DNA of 64,000 nt from contig NZ_JAERRB010000011.1 of NCBI RefSeq assembly GCF_016735595.1, forward strand, positions 62,001 to 126,000, given 5' to 3'. This document shows positions 27,339-36,987 of the stretch, in pieces. The stretch comes from Chryseolinea lacunae. Its GTDB lineage: Bacteria; Bacteroidota; Bacteroidia; Cytophagales; Cyclobacteriaceae. Both the position numbers and the translations under genes were made by a program. Each line of letters opens with the position of its first letter. Position 1 is the stretch's first letter. The notes below the pieces were generated by a model. The model had not been told where the DNA came from, did no database searches, and saw only the letters and a program-made list of their open reading frames with translations.

Positions 27339-27660
27339 AATTAATTTCACAGAACTATTTGTTATTTCCCTGTTATTAAGCCTGCCCGTCTTTTACATCT
27401 GGAGCGGAAGTATTGGTGAAAAAATAATCATATTTCTAATTCAAAACGCATTGTTCTATGGCCTCAACGTGGTCATTACCATACTCCGTTGCAACCGGCT
27501 TATGCGGTCCACACTAGCAGACATCCAGGAACACGAACCACCCACGGTTTCGAAAGAGCAACAAGCATGGATTTCCGATGCCGCTAGATGCGACGCCTGC
27601 GGACACGCGATAGAACCCCGCGACAAAATCTGTCCCGACTGTGGAATTCGATTAGGTTGA
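27241..27660 (+). CDS. membrane protein with C-terminal zinc ribbon (C-terminal part of split gene)
   Basis: 139 residues if translated from the ATG at 27241. After WNWNLLKTITFIEI come two predicted membrane helices (LFVISLLLSLPVFYIW and IIIFLIQNALFYGLNVVITI) and a C-terminal zinc ribbon CDACGHAIEPRDKICPDCG. It overlaps the previous frame by 98 bases and most likely is its continuation after a frameshift. If intact it would be about 190 residues. Function is unknown. Confidence 0.6.
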   Translation: MFRFVWNWNLLKTITFIEITLKEKGTDIVLKYRINFTELFVISLLLSLPVFYIWSGSIGEKIIIFLIQNALFYGLNVVITILRCNRLMRSTLADIQEHEPPTVSKEQQAWISDAARCDACGHAIEPRDKICPDCGIRLG

Positions 27661-27718
27661 AGTTAATGCAGCGGCACTAAACTGCACACTGCCCTGGGGG
27701 GGTGACGGCTGTTGGATA

Positions 27719-28270
27719 TTAATTAACGGGCTTGTCGTTGACGTAGGTTATTACTTTTTCTAAAATCCCTGCTTCAGTATAATACTCCCACTTGCCTTCC
27801 TTGCCTCCTTTGTCATTGATAAGTATTCTTTTGCCCTTTTCTTTGAGCTGCCCATTGCGGTATCTGTTTGTGTAGTCACAGATAAGGCGTATTTGTCCGT
27901 TAACAGTATCCTTTCTGCATCGGGTCTCGCCCGTTGGTGGCATTCCTGCATCGCCTAAAATGTCTTCATCGACGAGGTAGCCGAACCGATCGAAATTTGT
28001 GATCGTGTATAGTTCCTGTCCGTCTTTTGATGTTTGTCGCCATTCGCCAACTTCTTTAATGACAAGGCCACTTTCATTTTTCCTTACCAAAAGATTGCCG
28101 GTCCAATACTGTCTATACCAGTTTGCCTTTCCGGAAAAGTTTTTGATGAGGGTGCCGTTGGCGTTTAGGTAAATTTTGTCTGCCTTGGTCAGTGACTTTC
28201 TGTAGTAGTGATTTTCTGTAGCACAGGATAAAGTGAAAAATACCAGAATAAGTAATACAAATGATCTCAT
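27719..28270 (-). CDS. hypothetical lipoprotein with MORN-like repeats
   Basis: 183 residues from the ATG at 28270, which gives a lipoprotein signal (FVLLILVFFTLSC); an upstream start adds 25 unlikely residues. The C-terminal part has short YRNGQLKEKG and GKWEYYTEAGILEK units resembling the MORN variant repeats of Bacteroidota toxin/immunity-type or envelope proteins. It is the first of three AT-rich minus-strand genes for secreted proteins. Function is unknown. Confidence 0.7.
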   Translation of the reverse strand: MRSFVLLILVFFTLSCATENHYYRKSLTKADKIYLNANGTLIKNFSGKANWYRQYWTGNLLVRKNESGLVIKEVGEWRQTSKDGQELYTITNFDRFGYLVDEDILGDAGMPPTGETRCRKDTVNGQIRLICDYTNRYRNGQLKEKGKRILINDKGGKEGKWEYYTEAGILEKVITYVNDKPVN

Positions 28271-28437
28271 CGTTTTCGGGTTGTCGGCTTTGTCTCTAAC
28301 GTTTACACCTAGACACGTCTTGCTAAATATATCCTTATCTAACATCGCTGACGAAATTTAATAGTCCAACCGTTAAGAACCGATAATGCAGCTGACGCAC
28401 ACAAAAAAAAATTTGGGATATGCCCATCGGGCGGAAA

Positions 28438-28866
28438 TTATAGGTCATAGGAGTGATCCGATGTGTCTGGTGTCAAAGATGAAATTTGATCCTTTGATAC
28501 TTTGTAAATAATTAGCTGCCTTGCACTCAAGTTGTTTAATATCAATATGTCCTCATTCAAATACTCAATTTTGTATTTGACGTTTTGTCCAACGAAATGA
28601 AAGGTACTGTCATTCAAAAGGCTCCATTTTGGAAGATACTTAGTCACATATTTGAGACGCACCCCATTTTTCTTTTCATAAAACACTTCGTAGGTGCCAT
28701 CGTCTTTAATTAACAAGCCCTTACCAATTTTGAGTGGGTGCTCATACACAAGATTCCAGTACTTTTGAGAATTATATGTTAAATGCTTCACAACTGTTTT
28801 CTGCTCACACGAAAAAGAGATAACTGCGAGGTTTGCAATAAAGAAAAAATTAATCAGGTGTTTCAT
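28438..28866 (-). CDS. hypothetical lipoprotein
   Basis: 142 residues. The signal peptide ends in a lipobox (VISFSC at about 20). The mature part is rich in beta-strand and aromatic residues (LLIKDDGTYEVFYEK, KWSLLNDSTFHFVG). I recognise no family. Codon use and composition are more AT-rich than in the sugar genes around it. It lies 102 bp from the next minus-strand gene upstream of it. Confidence 0.65.
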   Translation of the reverse strand: MKHLINFFFIANLAVISFSCEQKTVVKHLTYNSQKYWNLVYEHPLKIGKGLLIKDDGTYEVFYEKKNGVRLKYVTKYLPKWSLLNDSTFHFVGQNVKYKIEYLNEDILILNNLSARQLIIYKVSKDQISSLTPDTSDHSYDL

Positions 28867-28968
28867 GAGCTTTAATTGGGGCTGTGAATTTTCGGAATCT
28901 GCACGTACAGTTATGACAGGATATGATTAAAAACTTAAACCAAGCCCCACAATGGCACATGCATTTTG

Positions 28969-29778
28969 TCAGCGGGCGTTACCTGTCACTTCCTTGTCTT
29001 TTGTCAATTGATCAATTTCTGATTTATTACATCCATCATATTTCAGAAACCTGTATTCATCATCAAACAAGTAGATTGGGAACTTAATCATCGTTCCAAA
29101 ATTATCTCTGTTAAAACTTATTTCGTAGTACGTTTTTTCACCTACCTTCCACACATGGTCAAGCGTTATGTTGTCGCCAACTTCATTGGTTGTAAAAGCC
29201 CGGTCCTTAAATATGTTAGGATGAAAAATTAGCACAAATTTGAAATAGGTATTGTCCTTTACTAATCTTTCAGCCAACTTGAAATCCCTATTAGTAATGG
29301 CTTTAGTAATAGAGTCTTCTGGTATTTTTAGAAAACTGGTCAGTCGAAACAGCGAATCATTCTCAATTTTGAAACCTTCACGCCATAGTGAAGCCAAAAC
29401 AACATTTCCTTGATCGTCCAACTTCTCCACATAATCGGTCAGTCCGAATGATTTCTCCTCAATTAGCTTATTGAGCTGTTTTATGTCGTCGTCCAAATAA
29501 ATACCCCCGGTGGTGTACCAACTACTTTTAGTCCAGTATACTATCGTATCTCCTTTTATTTGTTTCAATATAGGAGTTGAGTCACAGTCGTAAATCAAGT
29601 CCTTGGGATTAGCTTTTGGTAAGCGCCCGAAAACTATGTTGTTCTCATTTATCCACTTAGTAAAAACCTCAACTCGTCTTTTTTTATTCTTGTCCTTGTT
29701 ATTTGATTCCGTTCGTGCTTGTCCCATTGAGTAAGTTGTCAATGTCAGCAATATCAAACCATTAATTAGATGTCTCAT
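28969..29778 (-). CDS. hypothetical secreted protein
   Basis: 269 residues. The N-terminus MRHLINGLILLTLTTYSMGQ is a signal peptide. The mature chain is charged, with no recognised motif; segments such as VYWTKSSWYTTGGIYLDDD and FDDEYRFLKYDGC suggest a globular beta-rich protein. It shares AT-rich composition and orientation with the two preceding genes. Nothing in the context gives a function. Confidence 0.65.
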   Translation of the reverse strand: MRHLINGLILLTLTTYSMGQARTESNNKDKNKKRRVEVFTKWINENNIVFGRLPKANPKDLIYDCDSTPILKQIKGDTIVYWTKSSWYTTGGIYLDDDIKQLNKLIEEKSFGLTDYVEKLDDQGNVVLASLWREGFKIENDSLFRLTSFLKIPEDSITKAITNRDFKLAERLVKDNTYFKFVLIFHPNIFKDRAFTTNEVGDNITLDHVWKVGEKTYYEISFNRDNFGTMIKFPIYLFDDEYRFLKYDGCNKSEIDQLTKDKEVTGNAR

Positions 29779-29938
29779 TTCTGTTTGTTAATCCTCGCTA
29801 ACGTTTATGTGTGTGACGCTGTGGCTTTTAGATTAGTAAATTGTCCCCACGCCACCGAACGTTGCTTGAAAGATAAAACTAAAACTTAGTTATGAAAGGT
29901 CAGCGTTCAGGCGTTGTTTTTCTCCTACCGTTTTGAGC

Positions 29939-29979
29939 AGCCGACGAAATATCGTCGGCCCAACGATATTTCGTCGGCT
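29939..29979. repeat. perfect 17-bp inverted repeat (REP-like hairpin)
   Basis: Arms 29939-29955 (AGCCGACGAAATATCGT) and 29963-29979 are exact reverse complements with a 7-base loop. A second hairpin of the form AACCCCC-GACATT-GGGGGTT follows at about 29993-30013; a related AACCCCGACATCGGGG occurs near 34516. The surrounding 29779-30169 has no gene. It could end transcription or be a dispersed palindromic repeat. Confidence 0.6.
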
Positions 29980-30410
29980 ATGATAGTTTCACAACCCCCG
30001 ACATTGGGGGTTTAAGCAAAGGAGAGCTTTGTTTATCAGTCCGCATTTTTGAGGTTTTCTTTTTCTTCTTCAAAAAAACTTACATCGTTTTTCATCTGCG
30101 TTGTGCAATGCTTCAACACCGTTGTTGAATGTCTAAACATTCAGTCGTGTTTGGCAGCAGCAGCAAAATTTGTATACCATCTATAGAGCGTTTGCGATGC
30201 GTCCATTTTCGTTTGCGCCAACACCACGATTTTGGGTGATAAAAAATGTCTGTTTATGGCATTGCCGTTTCCCTTGCAGGCAATGGCGCTTCTCTCCGCG
30301 AAAAAGGCAATTTCTTCTTCTACAGAAGCAGCGGAGATTAAGCGGGGACAACATCGGTTGGGCTAAGAACAAAATGAATATCCCCACAAAACAGTTCGTG
30401 CCGCGACAGA

Positions 30411-30620
30411 ACAAGTTCGCAATGCACCCTTGCAGACTTACAATAGAACAGAACAAGTTTGCAAACCTCCTTTGTGAACTTGAACTGAAACAAAACAAGT
30501 TTGCAGTGCTTCATTGTGAACTTGCAAAGACGCAAAGCAAGTTTACAATGCTCTGTTGTGAACTTGCAAACGCGCAAAGCAAGTTAGCAAAACCACATAG
30601 TGAACTTGTTTTGTGCCGAT
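30411..30620. repeat. 42-bp tandem repeat, about five imperfect units
   Basis: The heptamer (A/G)CAAGTT starts at 30411, 30453, 30495, 30537 and 30579, exactly 42 bases apart. Each unit also contains a GAACTTG or GACTTAC block, so each is internally inverted. Because 42 is a multiple of three, both strands stay open (plus frame with 14-residue units such as QNKFAVLHCELAKT). The plus frame begins only at a TTG near 30170. I treat it as a repeat rather than a gene. Confidence 0.7.
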
Positions 30621-30831
30621 GCAAACAGCAATAGGAGCGGAATCAAATCGCCCGCCTGCACGTGCAAACATTTGTTTCTGAGAAAGACATGGTGCTGCGA
30701 TTGCCCGGATGCGTGCGGACATGGATTATGTTTTCGGTGATTTTTAATACATGGGGTTTTTGAGGTTGCCAAATCTGGCACGGCGAAGTGGCATGCGGGT
30801 TGTCAGAGGGGTTGGAAAAAATAAAAATTCT

Positions 30832-31452
30832 ATGAACATCGTAAAAGTTCTCATCAGCTTCACGCGTCTCAGAGACGACTTGCTGGACACCTTTGCCCAA
30901 AACATTTTCAACAAAATGACAGGCAATGTCAATTTTCTAACGCCTTCACCTGCACTGACCGACCTCGACGTTGTGCTCAAAGCCTATCAGGCAGCACTGG
31001 CGGTGGCGATTAGCGGAAACAAGGAACAAACCTCAAACAAGAACGACAAGCGCGAAGCCCTCGAGCGGGTGTTGCGCGAGTTGGCTATGTATGTTGAACT
31101 CACGAGCAAGAACAACGCCACGGTGGCGCTCAGTTCGGGCTTCGACATCCGGAAACCATCGGCACCCATTGGCATACTGGCCAAGCCGGTCAGCGTCAAA
31201 CTTGAAACAGGTCCTAATCAAGGTTCCATGAGTGTAGGCATCGAGCGCATCAACGGTGCCGACAGCTATCTGTTTCAGTATGCCGAAACCCCCATCACAC
31301 CCACCAGCGCTTGGTTCACACAAGCGTCCACCACCCGCACAGTCGTCATCAACAACCTTACCGTCGGCAAAGAATACGCCTTCCGCATTGCGGCCGTCGG
31401 TGCTCACCCCACGCTCGTCTATTCGAACGTGCTGACACGCTTCGTGTCCTGA
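30832..31452 (+). CDS. fibronectin type III domain protein
   Basis: 206 residues from the ATG at 30832 (NIVKVLISFTRLRDDLL); the frame extends 27 residues upstream, but that part is Arg-rich and unlikely to be coding. The N-terminal ~110 residues are helical. The C-terminal ~85 residues form an FN3 module (SVGIERINGADSYLFQYAET, NNLTVGKEYAFRIAAVG). No signal peptide is visible. Proteins of this plan are common in Bacteroidota and have no known role. A strong terminator follows. Confidence 0.85.
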   Translation: MNIVKVLISFTRLRDDLLDTFAQNIFNKMTGNVNFLTPSPALTDLDVVLKAYQAALAVAISGNKEQTSNKNDKREALERVLRELAMYVELTSKNNATVALSSGFDIRKPSAPIGILAKPVSVKLETGPNQGSMSVGIERINGADSYLFQYAETPITPTSAWFTQASTTRTVVINNLTVGKEYAFRIAAVGAHPTLVYSNVLTRFVS

Positions 31453-31559
31453 TTTTCTTTTCTCCAACATCCAACCCCTTCGCTTCATTCAATTGCGGCG
31501 AAGGGGTGGGGGTGGAGACTCCCGCCCAGTAAAGGCATTTCATCAAAAAAAAAAAGAAT

Positions 31560-31593
31560 AGCGCTACCGTTTCAGATGGTGGCGCTTTTTTTT
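31560..31593 (+). terminator. rho-independent terminator
   Basis: AGCGCTACC and GGTGGCGCT form a 9-bp stem with a 9-base loop, followed by seven or more T. It lies about 107 bases after the FN3 gene. A weaker hairpin (CCCCTTCGC/GCGAAGGGG) is nearer the gene at 31475-31506. Confidence 0.8.
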
Positions 31594-31677
31594 GTGCGTA
31601 GCCATACGCCAAGTCTCCTGCGGGAGAGTAAGGATGTTCTCACGGGGAAAATTTCGAATAGTCCATTTGTTAGTCCG

Positions 31678-33015
31678 CTATCGCTTCCGCAACTCATCCA
31701 TGCAATTCGCCATAGCGCGATAGTGATGATACGTTGCTTTCCAGATGTGACCCTTCAATGCGGTTTTCTTTTCGGGTTGTTTGTCTATGCCCGCTTCAAA
31801 CCAATCTCCGTTCACGTGGTCAATGAGGTTGGTGTCGATGTAGGTCCACTGGGTTTTGAATTTTTCGAAGTAGTGATGTGGGTCGTCGGGAAAGCGGTCG
31901 GCCATGAGGAGCAGGGTGTTCATGCCTTCGGCTTGTGCCCACCAGTTTTTGGTGTCGCGGGTAATGGTGATGCCGGGCCTGTCTTTGAAATAGTAGGCTT
32001 CGTCATAGAAACCGCCGGTTGAGTCCAGGCCGTTGTCGATGGCGTGATCAACCATTTTCTTGGCGATGCGCAGCGTGGTGGTGTCGTTCTCGTTGCCTGC
32101 CATGTGCGACGCCTCCAGCATGAGGTAGGCTGTTTCAATGTCGTGACCAAACGACACGTGGTCGAGGCCGTGATGTTTTTGTATGGAGGCTTCAGACGAG
32201 TCGCGAAACGACACGGGTGTCCAGTCGGGCAGGAAGAACAATTGCAGGTAGCCCTTGGGGTGCACAATGGTGTCGCGAATAAGCACCAGCATTTCCTGCA
32301 GGCGTTCGTGCACCAGGGGGTCGGGCCACACCGAATAGAGTTCGGTGAGTGCTTCCAGCAAATGGATGGAGCTGTTCTGATCTTTGTAGCCCGTCTCTGC
32401 GGTGCTCGCCACGGTGGTGTCGCGCACAATCACGGTGCCGTCGCGTTTCAGGTGTTGAAAATATCCTTTCTGGTTGGGGTCGTGGCTGTGGGCTTCGAGC
32501 CAGGCAAAACATTTTTTGGCGAGGTTCAGGGCGGCGGTGTCGTGCGAGGCATGATAGTAGGCCGACAGGGCATACAACCCAAACGAATTTCCGTAGGCCG
32601 TCTTCTCTTCGTGGCCTGTCGCCTTCACGGCACCGGCGCGATCCACCAGGGTGTGAAAGCCGCCATAGGTTTTGTCCCACATCACATCGCGCAAAAACAG
32701 GAAACCATGATGTGCATTTTCTTTATACTGTGCCACGTCGGGATAGCGCTCCGATGCTCTGGCGTTGGTCCACACGTGGCGGGCCTGTGTCACAATCATT
32801 TTGTCCTGGTCGCCGGTGGGTTTGAAGTCGAACGTGAAGGTGCTGAGAAAGCCGCCGTATTGGCTGTCGATTGCCAGCGGATACCACTTGTCAAGTGTTT
32901 CCGTGCGCAACGATTTCTCCATGGCCGCGGCAATGTTTTCGCGCAGCGGATCTTTTTTCGGCGCGCTGCAGGCGAGACAAAGCGCCAGGGCCAGGAGCGG
33001 GAGGGAAGCTTTCAT
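31678..33015 (-). CDS. AGE (N-acylglucosamine 2-epimerase) family protein, lipoprotein
   Basis: 445 residues. It has a lipoprotein signal with lipobox CLAC near residue 16. The (alpha/alpha)6-barrel of the AGE family follows, with the conserved TYGGFHTLVDRAG, KCFAWLEAHSHD, GLDHVSFGHDIETAYL and EGMNTLLLM blocks. Family members epimerise or isomerise mannose, cellobiose or N-acylglucosamine in the cytosol. A lipid anchor puts this one in the cell envelope, where it may act on free or oligomeric sugars. A -7-like TATCTTTG lies on the minus strand at 33074-33081. Confidence 0.88.
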   Translation of the reverse strand: MKASLPLLALALCLACSAPKKDPLRENIAAAMEKSLRTETLDKWYPLAIDSQYGGFLSTFTFDFKPTGDQDKMIVTQARHVWTNARASERYPDVAQYKENAHHGFLFLRDVMWDKTYGGFHTLVDRAGAVKATGHEEKTAYGNSFGLYALSAYYHASHDTAALNLAKKCFAWLEAHSHDPNQKGYFQHLKRDGTVIVRDTTVASTAETGYKDQNSSIHLLEALTELYSVWPDPLVHERLQEMLVLIRDTIVHPKGYLQLFFLPDWTPVSFRDSSEASIQKHHGLDHVSFGHDIETAYLMLEASHMAGNENDTTTLRIAKKMVDHAIDNGLDSTGGFYDEAYYFKDRPGITITRDTKNWWAQAEGMNTLLLMADRFPDDPHHYFEKFKTQWTYIDTNLIDHVNGDWFEAGIDKQPEKKTALKGHIWKATYHHYRAMANCMDELRKR

Positions 33016-33126
33016 AGCGTGTGTTCGGGTTAAGATCTATGGGGAATATAGGCAGTGCCGGGGCGTTGTGCTGCAAAGATAACAAGACCGGTGTCAACGG
33101 ATGACATGCGGTTTTGTGACGCAGTT

Positions 33127-34404
33127 TTATTTTTCGAGTATGGCCACCACCCCCATGCCACCACCGGTGCAGATGGAAATGAGTCCGCGTCCTTTGCCTT
33201 TTTCGTGCAGCAGCTTGGCCAGTGTGGCCACGATGCGCGCACCCGTGGCACCAAACGGATGGCCCAGTGCCAGGCTGCCGCCTTTCACATTCAATTTGTT
33301 TCGGTCAATGTTGCCCAGCGGGGCAGAGAGGCCCAGTTCGTCTTTGCAGTAGTCGGCGCTTTCCCAGGCTTTCAGGGTGCACAGCACCTGACCGGCAAAG
33401 GCTTCGTGAATTTCATAGAAGTCAAAATCCTGAAGGGTCAGCCTGTTGCGTTGCAGCATGCGGGCAACGGCCAGGGTGGGCGCCATCAGCAGGCCTGCAC
33501 CGTTCACGTAGTCTACGGCGGCGGCTTCCACATCGGTCACGTAGGCCTGTATGCCTAGGTTGTTTCGCGCGGCAAAATCTTCGGAGGCCAGCAGCACGGC
33601 GGCGGCGCCATCGGTAAACGAGGTGCTGTTGCCAGCGGTGAGTGTTCCGGCCGACGACTTGTCAAACGCAGGCTTCAGCGTGGCAAGCTTGGCCATGGTG
33701 GTGTCATCGCGAAGAATGGTGTCGCGCGTCACGTTTTTATAGGGAGTAACAAGGTCGTTGTAAAAACCGTCGCGGTAAGCCTTTGCGCCTTTCGCATGAC
33801 TTTCAAACGCAAGCTCGTCCTGGGCCAGGCGCGAGATGCCCCATTCTTTCACCATCAGTTCGGTGTGTTGCCCCATGGAAAGCCCGGTCTGGGGTTCCAC
33901 AATGTCGGGATAGGAGGGTTTGAAATCGCGGAAGCGCAAACGCGACAGCACCGAGAGGCGTTGGCCCAGGGTCTTCGCGTTGTTCAGGTCCATCAGCTTC
34001 CACGCCAGCGACCGTTGTGCCACCACGGGCAGGTCGCTGTTGGTGTCGCTGCCAGCGGCAATGCCCGAGTCAATTTGTCCGGCGGCAATTTTCAGGGCCA
34101 TGAGGCCCAGGGTTTCCAGGCTTGTGCCGCAGGCGCGCGATGCATTGAAGGCCGGTGTGTGGGCACTGAGGCTTGTGCCCTGCACCACTTCGCGGGCCAG
34201 GTTCCATTCCATGGGGTTGGCCATCACGGCGCCCAGCGCCACATCGCCAACACGTTTGCCGCCCAGGTTGTGGCGCTGCACCAACGCCTCCATGGCGGCC
34301 GTGAGCATCTCCTGGTTCGATGTGCGGGCATACTCGCGAAACGAACGCACAAACGGAATGCGCTGCCCGCCCACAATAGCCACTTTGCGTTGAAGGTTGA
34401 ACAT
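33127..34404 (-). CDS. acetyl-CoA C-acyltransferase (thiolase, FadI/FadA type)
   Basis: 425 residues. All thiolase signatures are present: nucleophile Cys92 in NASRACGTS, the EIHEAFAG block, GHPFGATGAR (His382) and CTGGGMG (Cys412). It cleaves 3-ketoacyl-CoA to acetyl-CoA in beta-oxidation or runs in reverse to form acetoacetyl-CoA. No 3-hydroxyacyl-CoA dehydrogenase partner is adjacent, so it may be a stand-alone thiolase. The length fits the FadI-like branch. Confidence 0.95.
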   Translation of the reverse strand: MFNLQRKVAIVGGQRIPFVRSFREYARTSNQEMLTAAMEALVQRHNLGGKRVGDVALGAVMANPMEWNLAREVVQGTSLSAHTPAFNASRACGTSLETLGLMALKIAAGQIDSGIAAGSDTNSDLPVVAQRSLAWKLMDLNNAKTLGQRLSVLSRLRFRDFKPSYPDIVEPQTGLSMGQHTELMVKEWGISRLAQDELAFESHAKGAKAYRDGFYNDLVTPYKNVTRDTILRDDTTMAKLATLKPAFDKSSAGTLTAGNSTSFTDGAAAVLLASEDFAARNNLGIQAYVTDVEAAAVDYVNGAGLLMAPTLAVARMLQRNRLTLQDFDFYEIHEAFAGQVLCTLKAWESADYCKDELGLSAPLGNIDRNKLNVKGGSLALGHPFGATGARIVATLAKLLHEKGKGRGLISICTGGGMGVVAILEK

Positions 34405-34550
34405 AGTGGGAAGTTAATGCATAAAAAACGAAAGCCGTAGCGAAGGAAATGGAAAGTGACGCAGCCCGCCTGAAGAAAGAAGCGGGCGCTCATGTTGCCG
34501 GAGTGGTTCGTTAACTAACCCCGACATCGGGGGGGAACAGCAAATAAAAA

Positions 34551-34612
34551 ATCCGGAAGCATGGGTCGGCGATTGAAAAAGAAAATCAATCGCGACGGCA
34601 ATGCTTCCGGAT
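34551..34612 (-). terminator. terminator of the osmC-like gene
   Basis: ATCCGGAAGCAT (34551-34562) and ATGCTTCCGGAT (34601-34612) form a 12-bp stem, extended by GCGATTG/CAATCGC inside. On the minus strand a T run (from the A run before 34551) follows, 25 bases after the OsmC stop. Confidence 0.8.
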
Positions 34613-34636
34613 GGGTTATGCCTGCGTGGCCTGGTG

Positions 34637-35059
34637 TTAAACCAACGTGGCGTCTAGTGTGATTTCTGCCTTGAACAGTTTCGACACGGGGCAGTTGGCT
34701 TTGGCGTCGGCGGCGGCGGCGTCAAATTTTTCTTTGGTGATGCCGGGCACTTTGGCTTTCAACACAAGCTCGGCTTTGGTGATGGTGCCGGTGGCAGGGT
34801 CGAGGGTGATGGAGCAGTCGGTGTTGAGTTCGTCGGCGGTGAAGCCTGCTTCGTTCAGCGAGAAGCTCATCTTCATGGTGAAGCAGCCGGCGTGTGCCGC
34901 GGCGAGGAGTTCTTCGGGGTTTGTGCCAACGCCATCGGCGAAGCGGGTGTTGAACGAATACTGTGTTTTGTTGAGCACGGTGCTTTGTGTTGTTACCGTG
35001 CCTTTGCCTTCTTTGCCGGAGCCGTTCCAAACGGCCGATGCTCTTCTTTTAATGCTCAT
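34637..35059 (-). CDS. OsmC family peroxiredoxin
   Basis: 140 residues. The two redox cysteines of OsmC are present: Cys59 in AAHAGCFTM and Cys123 in ANCPVSK. The N-terminal RRASAVWNGSGKEGKGT and the TNPEELLAAAHA helix are diagnostic for the OsmC subgroup. It reduces organic hydroperoxides in the cytosol using lipoylated proteins as donors. It is a single gene with its own terminator. Frame shadows on the other strand are ignored. Confidence 0.95.
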   Translation of the reverse strand: MSIKRRASAVWNGSGKEGKGTVTTQSTVLNKTQYSFNTRFADGVGTNPEELLAAAHAGCFTMKMSFSLNEAGFTADELNTDCSITLDPATGTITKAELVLKAKVPGITKEKFDAAAADAKANCPVSKLFKAEITLDATLV

Positions 35060-35254
35060 AGGGTTGATTTGATTTTGGTTGAGATTCTTTTTTAACGATT
35101 ACACAGTCGGCAGCCACCGTCGAAAGAAACCCGCGGCGAGCGGCCATGTGTTGCGAGCGAAGGTAAATAAATTACCGCTATCGCGTCGTGTTGGTGCACA
35201 GCATTTCACATTAAGATTTTAGGGATAATGTTGTCTTTTTGCGCGGGAGGCGCA

Positions 35255-35290
35255 TAAAAAAAGCCCCGAAGCTTTTGGCTACGAGGCTTT
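35255..35290 (-). terminator. terminator of the HU gene
   Basis: On the minus strand AAGCCTCG pairs with CGGGGCTT (one G-T pair) and is followed by seven T, 17 bases after the HU stop codon. Confidence 0.75.
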
Positions 35291-35306
35291 TCCGAAAAGC
35301 GCGGTA

Positions 35307-35576
35307 TTATATTTTACCCGAAAGCTCTTTGCTGGCTTTGAATTTGGCCACTTTTTTTGCTTTGATTTTGATGGCTTCGCCGGTGAACGGGTTGCGGCCT
35401 TTGCGCGCAGCACGTTTCGACACCGAGAATGTGCCGAAGCCTACCAATGTGAGTCTCTCACCTTTTTTCAACGTCTTCTGTACTCCTTCGAAAAATGTGC
35501 TCAAGGCAGTTGAAGCTTGCACTTTGGTGATACCGGCTTCTTCTGCAATCTTGGTGATCAATTCAGCTTTGTTCAT
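35307..35576 (-). CDS. HU family DNA-binding protein
   Basis: 89 residues, the usual HU length. It begins NKAELITKIAEEAGITK, and the flexible arm contains the family motif GFGTFSVSKRAARKGRNPFTG. HU dimers bend and compact DNA. The gene is monocistronic, with a well-formed promoter (see 35614-35643) and terminator, in line with high expression. Confidence 0.97.
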   Translation of the reverse strand: MNKAELITKIAEEAGITKVQASTALSTFFEGVQKTLKKGERLTLVGFGTFSVSKRAARKGRNPFTGEAIKIKAKKVAKFKASKELSGKI

Positions 35577-35613
35577 AGTGTAAAATAAGGATTTAATGAT
35601 GGTTAACGGGGCG

Positions 35614-35643
35614 CAAATTTAGACGCTTTTTGTTCTTCACAAA
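35614..35643 (-). promoter_or_regulatory. Bacteroidota-type promoter of the HU gene
   Basis: On the minus strand a TTTG (35640-35643) is followed after 18 bases by TAAATTTG (35614-35621), an exact match to the Bacteroidota -33 TTTG / -7 TAnnTTTG consensus. It lies about 38 bases before the HU start codon. Confidence 0.75.
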
Positions 35644-36087
35644 TTATTTTCTGCGCGAATGCACAGGCGATTATCCCGCATCGGGTTGAGTGTTGATTTG
35701 TGGGAGACAGAACTGCAAAAACAAGAGCCGAACGGCGTGACTCGTCGCCACGATTTTATTTTACTTTCACGCCATGAAATGATCGGATATGCGATACTTA
35801 TTTTTATATGCACGGCGCGATCAGAACTTTTTGAATACAGCAACATCTTCGGCAGGGCTTGCCATCATCAACGTTGTGAACATTTTCGGTAGTGTCATTA
35901 AAGCATTGGCGATCAAGTGCATTCCACTCCGCAAAACAGGAAGGGAGCCGCGCGCATAAAAACACGGATGAGGCTGTGTAAATCTCAGAATTATAGTGTA
36001 AAATTAACAATTAATAAGAAGGAGCCCGGGTTGACCGTGAAACGCCGACCACCTTCGCATTGACCGGAACTACAGACCAGATCGTAT
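35644..36087. other. gene-free region
   Basis: This 444-bp stretch between the HU promoter and the Tat-exported isomerase gene holds only short overlapping frames on both strands with no recognisable content. I see no repeats or clear hairpins. The promoter of the downstream gene must lie here but is not evident. Confidence 0.4.

Positions 36088-36987
<900 letters not shown>

Noticed and set aside
30170-30634. 154-residue frame covering the 42-bp repeat as a protein gene
   Set aside because: It starts at TTG, the non-repeat part has no protein-like pattern, and openness of both strands follows from the 42-base period. I kept it as a repeat.
35659-35892. 77-residue frame upstream of the hydroxypyruvate-isomerase-like gene
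   Set aside because: It overlaps other short frames on the opposite strand, has no motif and has mixed composition.
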